Assembly: GCA_023400055.1 (NCBI GenBank)
Contig: JAEXFN010000052.1
Coordinates: 1-64,000 of the forward strand
Source of the DNA: Bacillota bacterium
Lineage (GTDB): Bacteria; Bacillota; UBA4882; UBA8346
DNA length: 64,000 bases
Direction of reading: 5' to 3'
Shown here: positions 62,819-64,000 of the stretch, in pieces
How positions within the stretch are numbered: position 1 is the first letter of the stretch
Layout of the letters: each line of letters begins with the position of its first letter
The notes under the pieces: generated by a model
The model's input: the letters and a program-made list of their open reading frames with translations, nothing else
What the model was told of the DNA's origin: nothing
Database searches by the model: none
Translations under genes and position numbers: made by a program

Positions 62819-63467
62819 ATGAACCAATACCGGACCGTAATCTTTGATTTAGACGGAACTTTGCTGAATACGCTGGACGATCTCACCGACAGCGTCAATT
62901 TCGCTATGGCGGAACTGGGGCTGCCCTCCCGCAGCTCGGCAGAGATCCGCAGCTTTGTCGGGAACGGAGTCCGGCGCCTAATGGAACTGGCCGTCCCGGG
63001 CGGAAGCCAAAATCCCCGTTTCCAGGCGGCACTCAACCTGTTTACCGCCCATTATTCGCAGAACTGCCGCAACAAGACCGCGCCGTACCCGGGGGTCATG
63101 GCCCTCTTGCGCTCGCTGTCCGCCGCCGGATATAAGCTGGCGATCGTTTCCAATAAATTATGATGACGCCGTAAAGGATCTGAACGAGCGCTATTTCAAA
63201 GCGTATATCGGCGTGGCCATCGGCGAAACGGCCGACATTCGCAAGAAACCCGCACCCGACACGGTTTTTCAGGCGTTGCTGGCGCTGAAGAGCACCAAAG
63301 GCGAGGCGGTGTATATCGGAGATTCGGAAGTGGATATTGAGACCGCGCGGCAGGCCGGCCTGGACTGCATCTCCGTCAGCTGGGGGTTCCGCGACAGGGA
63401 TTGGCTGGAGAAATCCGGCGCCCGGCTGGTTGTCGACGAACCGTTGGCTTTGTTGCAGTATTTATGA
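62819..63467 (+). pseudogene. HAD-family phosphatase (phosphoglycolate phosphatase-like), frameshifted
   Basis: Start VIFDLDGTLLNTLDDL gives the HAD motif I Asp pair; GYKLAIVSNK is motif II; RKKPAPDTVFQAL and YIGDSEVDIETARQAG supply motifs III and IV. The frame stops at 63163 just after SNK, while the matching continuation (YDDAVKDLNERYF...) resumes at 63159 in the +1 frame and ends at 63467. One extra T at 63158/63159 explains it. Full length would be about 215 residues. Could be a genuine inactivation or a sequencing error. ATG at 62819 with AAGGA upstream. Behind a strong promoter with GntR operator. Confidence 0.85.
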
Positions 63468-63876
63468 GGGATTAAGCGGCCGCTTCAAGCGGTTCAAGGG
63501 ATTTAAGCGCTCTCCTCTTTCACGATGCCGGCAATGCGGGGCGTCAAAAGAGTTGAGCCGATTCAAGGCTGACAATTTTCTATTTGATTATTAAGTTGAA
63601 TCAGTAGACGGCAAGATAAACCGAACTCACCCCCCAGTTACTTTGGTGTTTTTTGATTGGCCCTACTCCCCCCTCTCTTTTTAGGCGATTTAACAGACCG
63701 TCTTGTCAGAAAGAGAGGGGGAGCCAGGGGGTGAGTTCGGTTTTGAAAACTGGGATGTTAAACGCTTGCTGACGGTTCCAGGCCTTTAACCTGGCCTGGC
63801 TAAGCTATTTCAGGATATTTTTATTTCTGAGCGAATACAATCGTCAGCATTCTTTATTTGAGGTGAAATCTCGGTC
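63468..63876. other. Intergenic stretch with long hairpin, before CidA-like gene
   Basis: About 410 bp; holds the two-part hairpin at 63618-63743 and otherwise no recognisable gene. A terminator for the phosphatase gene is not obvious. Confidence 0.5.
63618..63743. repeat. Long two-part inverted repeat (MITE-like candidate)
   Basis: Outer arms AAACCGAACTCACCCCC (63618-63634) and GGGGGTGAGTTCGGTTT (63727-63743) are perfect 17-bp complements. Inner arms CTCCCCCCTCTCTTT (63666-63680) and AAAGAGAGGGGGAG (63710-63723) match with one bulged C. On the right the arms are 3 nt apart, on the left 31 nt apart, so the structure is asymmetric. Neither strand ends in a T-tract. Confidence 0.8.
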
Positions 63877-64000
63877 ATGAAAGTCCTGGTGCAGTGCGGG
63901 ATCCTTTTCGGCGTTTGCGTCGCCGGTTACATCATTAGCGTGGTAAGCCATTGGCCAATACCGGGCAATGTTTTCAGCATGGTGATCTTGTTTCTGCTGC
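63877..64000 (+). CDS. CidA/LrgA holin-like family protein, 5' part
   Basis: The first 41 residues of a small membrane protein cut by the window end. KVLVQCGILFGVCVAGYIIS then HWPIPGNVFSMVILFLL matches the start of CidA/LrgA, including the conserved PIPG before helix 2. These proteins modulate murein hydrolase activity or pyruvate/lactate-linked export. ATG at 63877 follows GAGGTG at 11 nt. The usual LrgB partner would lie beyond the window. Confidence 0.8.
   Translation, partial: MKVLVQCGILFGVCVAGYIISVVSHWPIPGNVFSMVILFLL

Overview
The window (about 60% G+C by eye, frequent TTG/GTG starts, strong GGAGG-type ribosome binding sites) looks like a chromosomal segment of an endospore-forming member of the Bacillota that also has an outer membrane. 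Sporulation is shown by spoIIE (15194-17641), whose promoter has the unusual 21-bp -10/-35 spacing and a Spo0A-box-like sequence, next to a sporulation-type dacF/YkvI pair. The diderm inference rests on a complete TolC/RND/adaptor efflux system, a small beta-barrel-like secreted protein ending in Phe, and a sugar-binding protein with a signal peptide but no lipobox Cys. A Limnochordia/Hydrogenispora-like lineage would fit, but the sequence alone does not settle the taxon. No tRNA, rRNA, prophage, insertion sequence or CRISPR array was recognised.

Layout. 1-524: hairpin plus copy 1 of a structured dispersed repeat. 525-4639: birA, an HtrA/DegP protease, a DUF362 ferredoxin-like protein and an HxlR regulator with a very clear operator-promoter. 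4644-7500 (minus): panD, panC, panB and folB; panB has its own promoter and a leader ending in an intrinsic terminator (attenuator candidate). 7741-11102 (plus): nadA-nadB-nadC, de novo NAD synthesis. 11499-20045 (minus): ftsH, tilS, spoIIE, a YkvI-family membrane protein and dacF. 20135-25447: HxlR regulator, an amidohydrolase with a frameshifted C-terminus, a lipocalin-like protein, a PfkB sugar kinase and a PAS-GGDEF-HD-GYP protein. 26231-33099 (minus): tetR, adaptor, RND pump and tolC, with a perfect palindrome as probable TetR operator. 33396-41870: Gfo/Idh/MocA oxidoreductase, M14 carboxypeptidase, L,D-transpeptidase, repeat copy 2, split Ada system (adaA-ogt), LysE exporter, ABC-F ATPase. 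42197-46105: five secreted proteins (three tandem paralogues, a barrel-like protein, a Pro/Asn/Gly repeat protein) and a glucosaminidase. 46294-50284: cold shock protein, EVE protein, HelD. 50450-57483: a YesM/YesN-type two-component system followed by a sugar ABC importer without its own ATPase. 57585-61484 (minus): glutathione peroxidase, an HDAC-family deacetylase with an extra zinc ribbon, and a hydantoinase/oxoprolinase-family protein. 62033-64000: GntR/FadR regulator, a frameshifted HAD phosphatase behind a near-perfect operator, a long hairpin, and the start of a CidA/LrgA-family gene.

The most unusual material is non-coding. (i) At least four intergenic loci (11184-11351, 25924-26091, 36271-36500, about 45200-45523), plus a short fifth one (37161-37245), are built of degenerate tandem units of exactly 21 bp, yet the unit sequence differs completely between loci. 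(ii) A 430-510 bp multi-hairpin repeat occurs at 81-509 and 36617-37124, with a diverged, structure-preserving relative at 47573-47710. (iii) A separate element of about 120-130 nt occurs three times (23425-23543, 31025-31155, 43639-43765). (iv) A long two-part hairpin lies at 63618-63743. These are the best candidates here for undescribed genetic elements.
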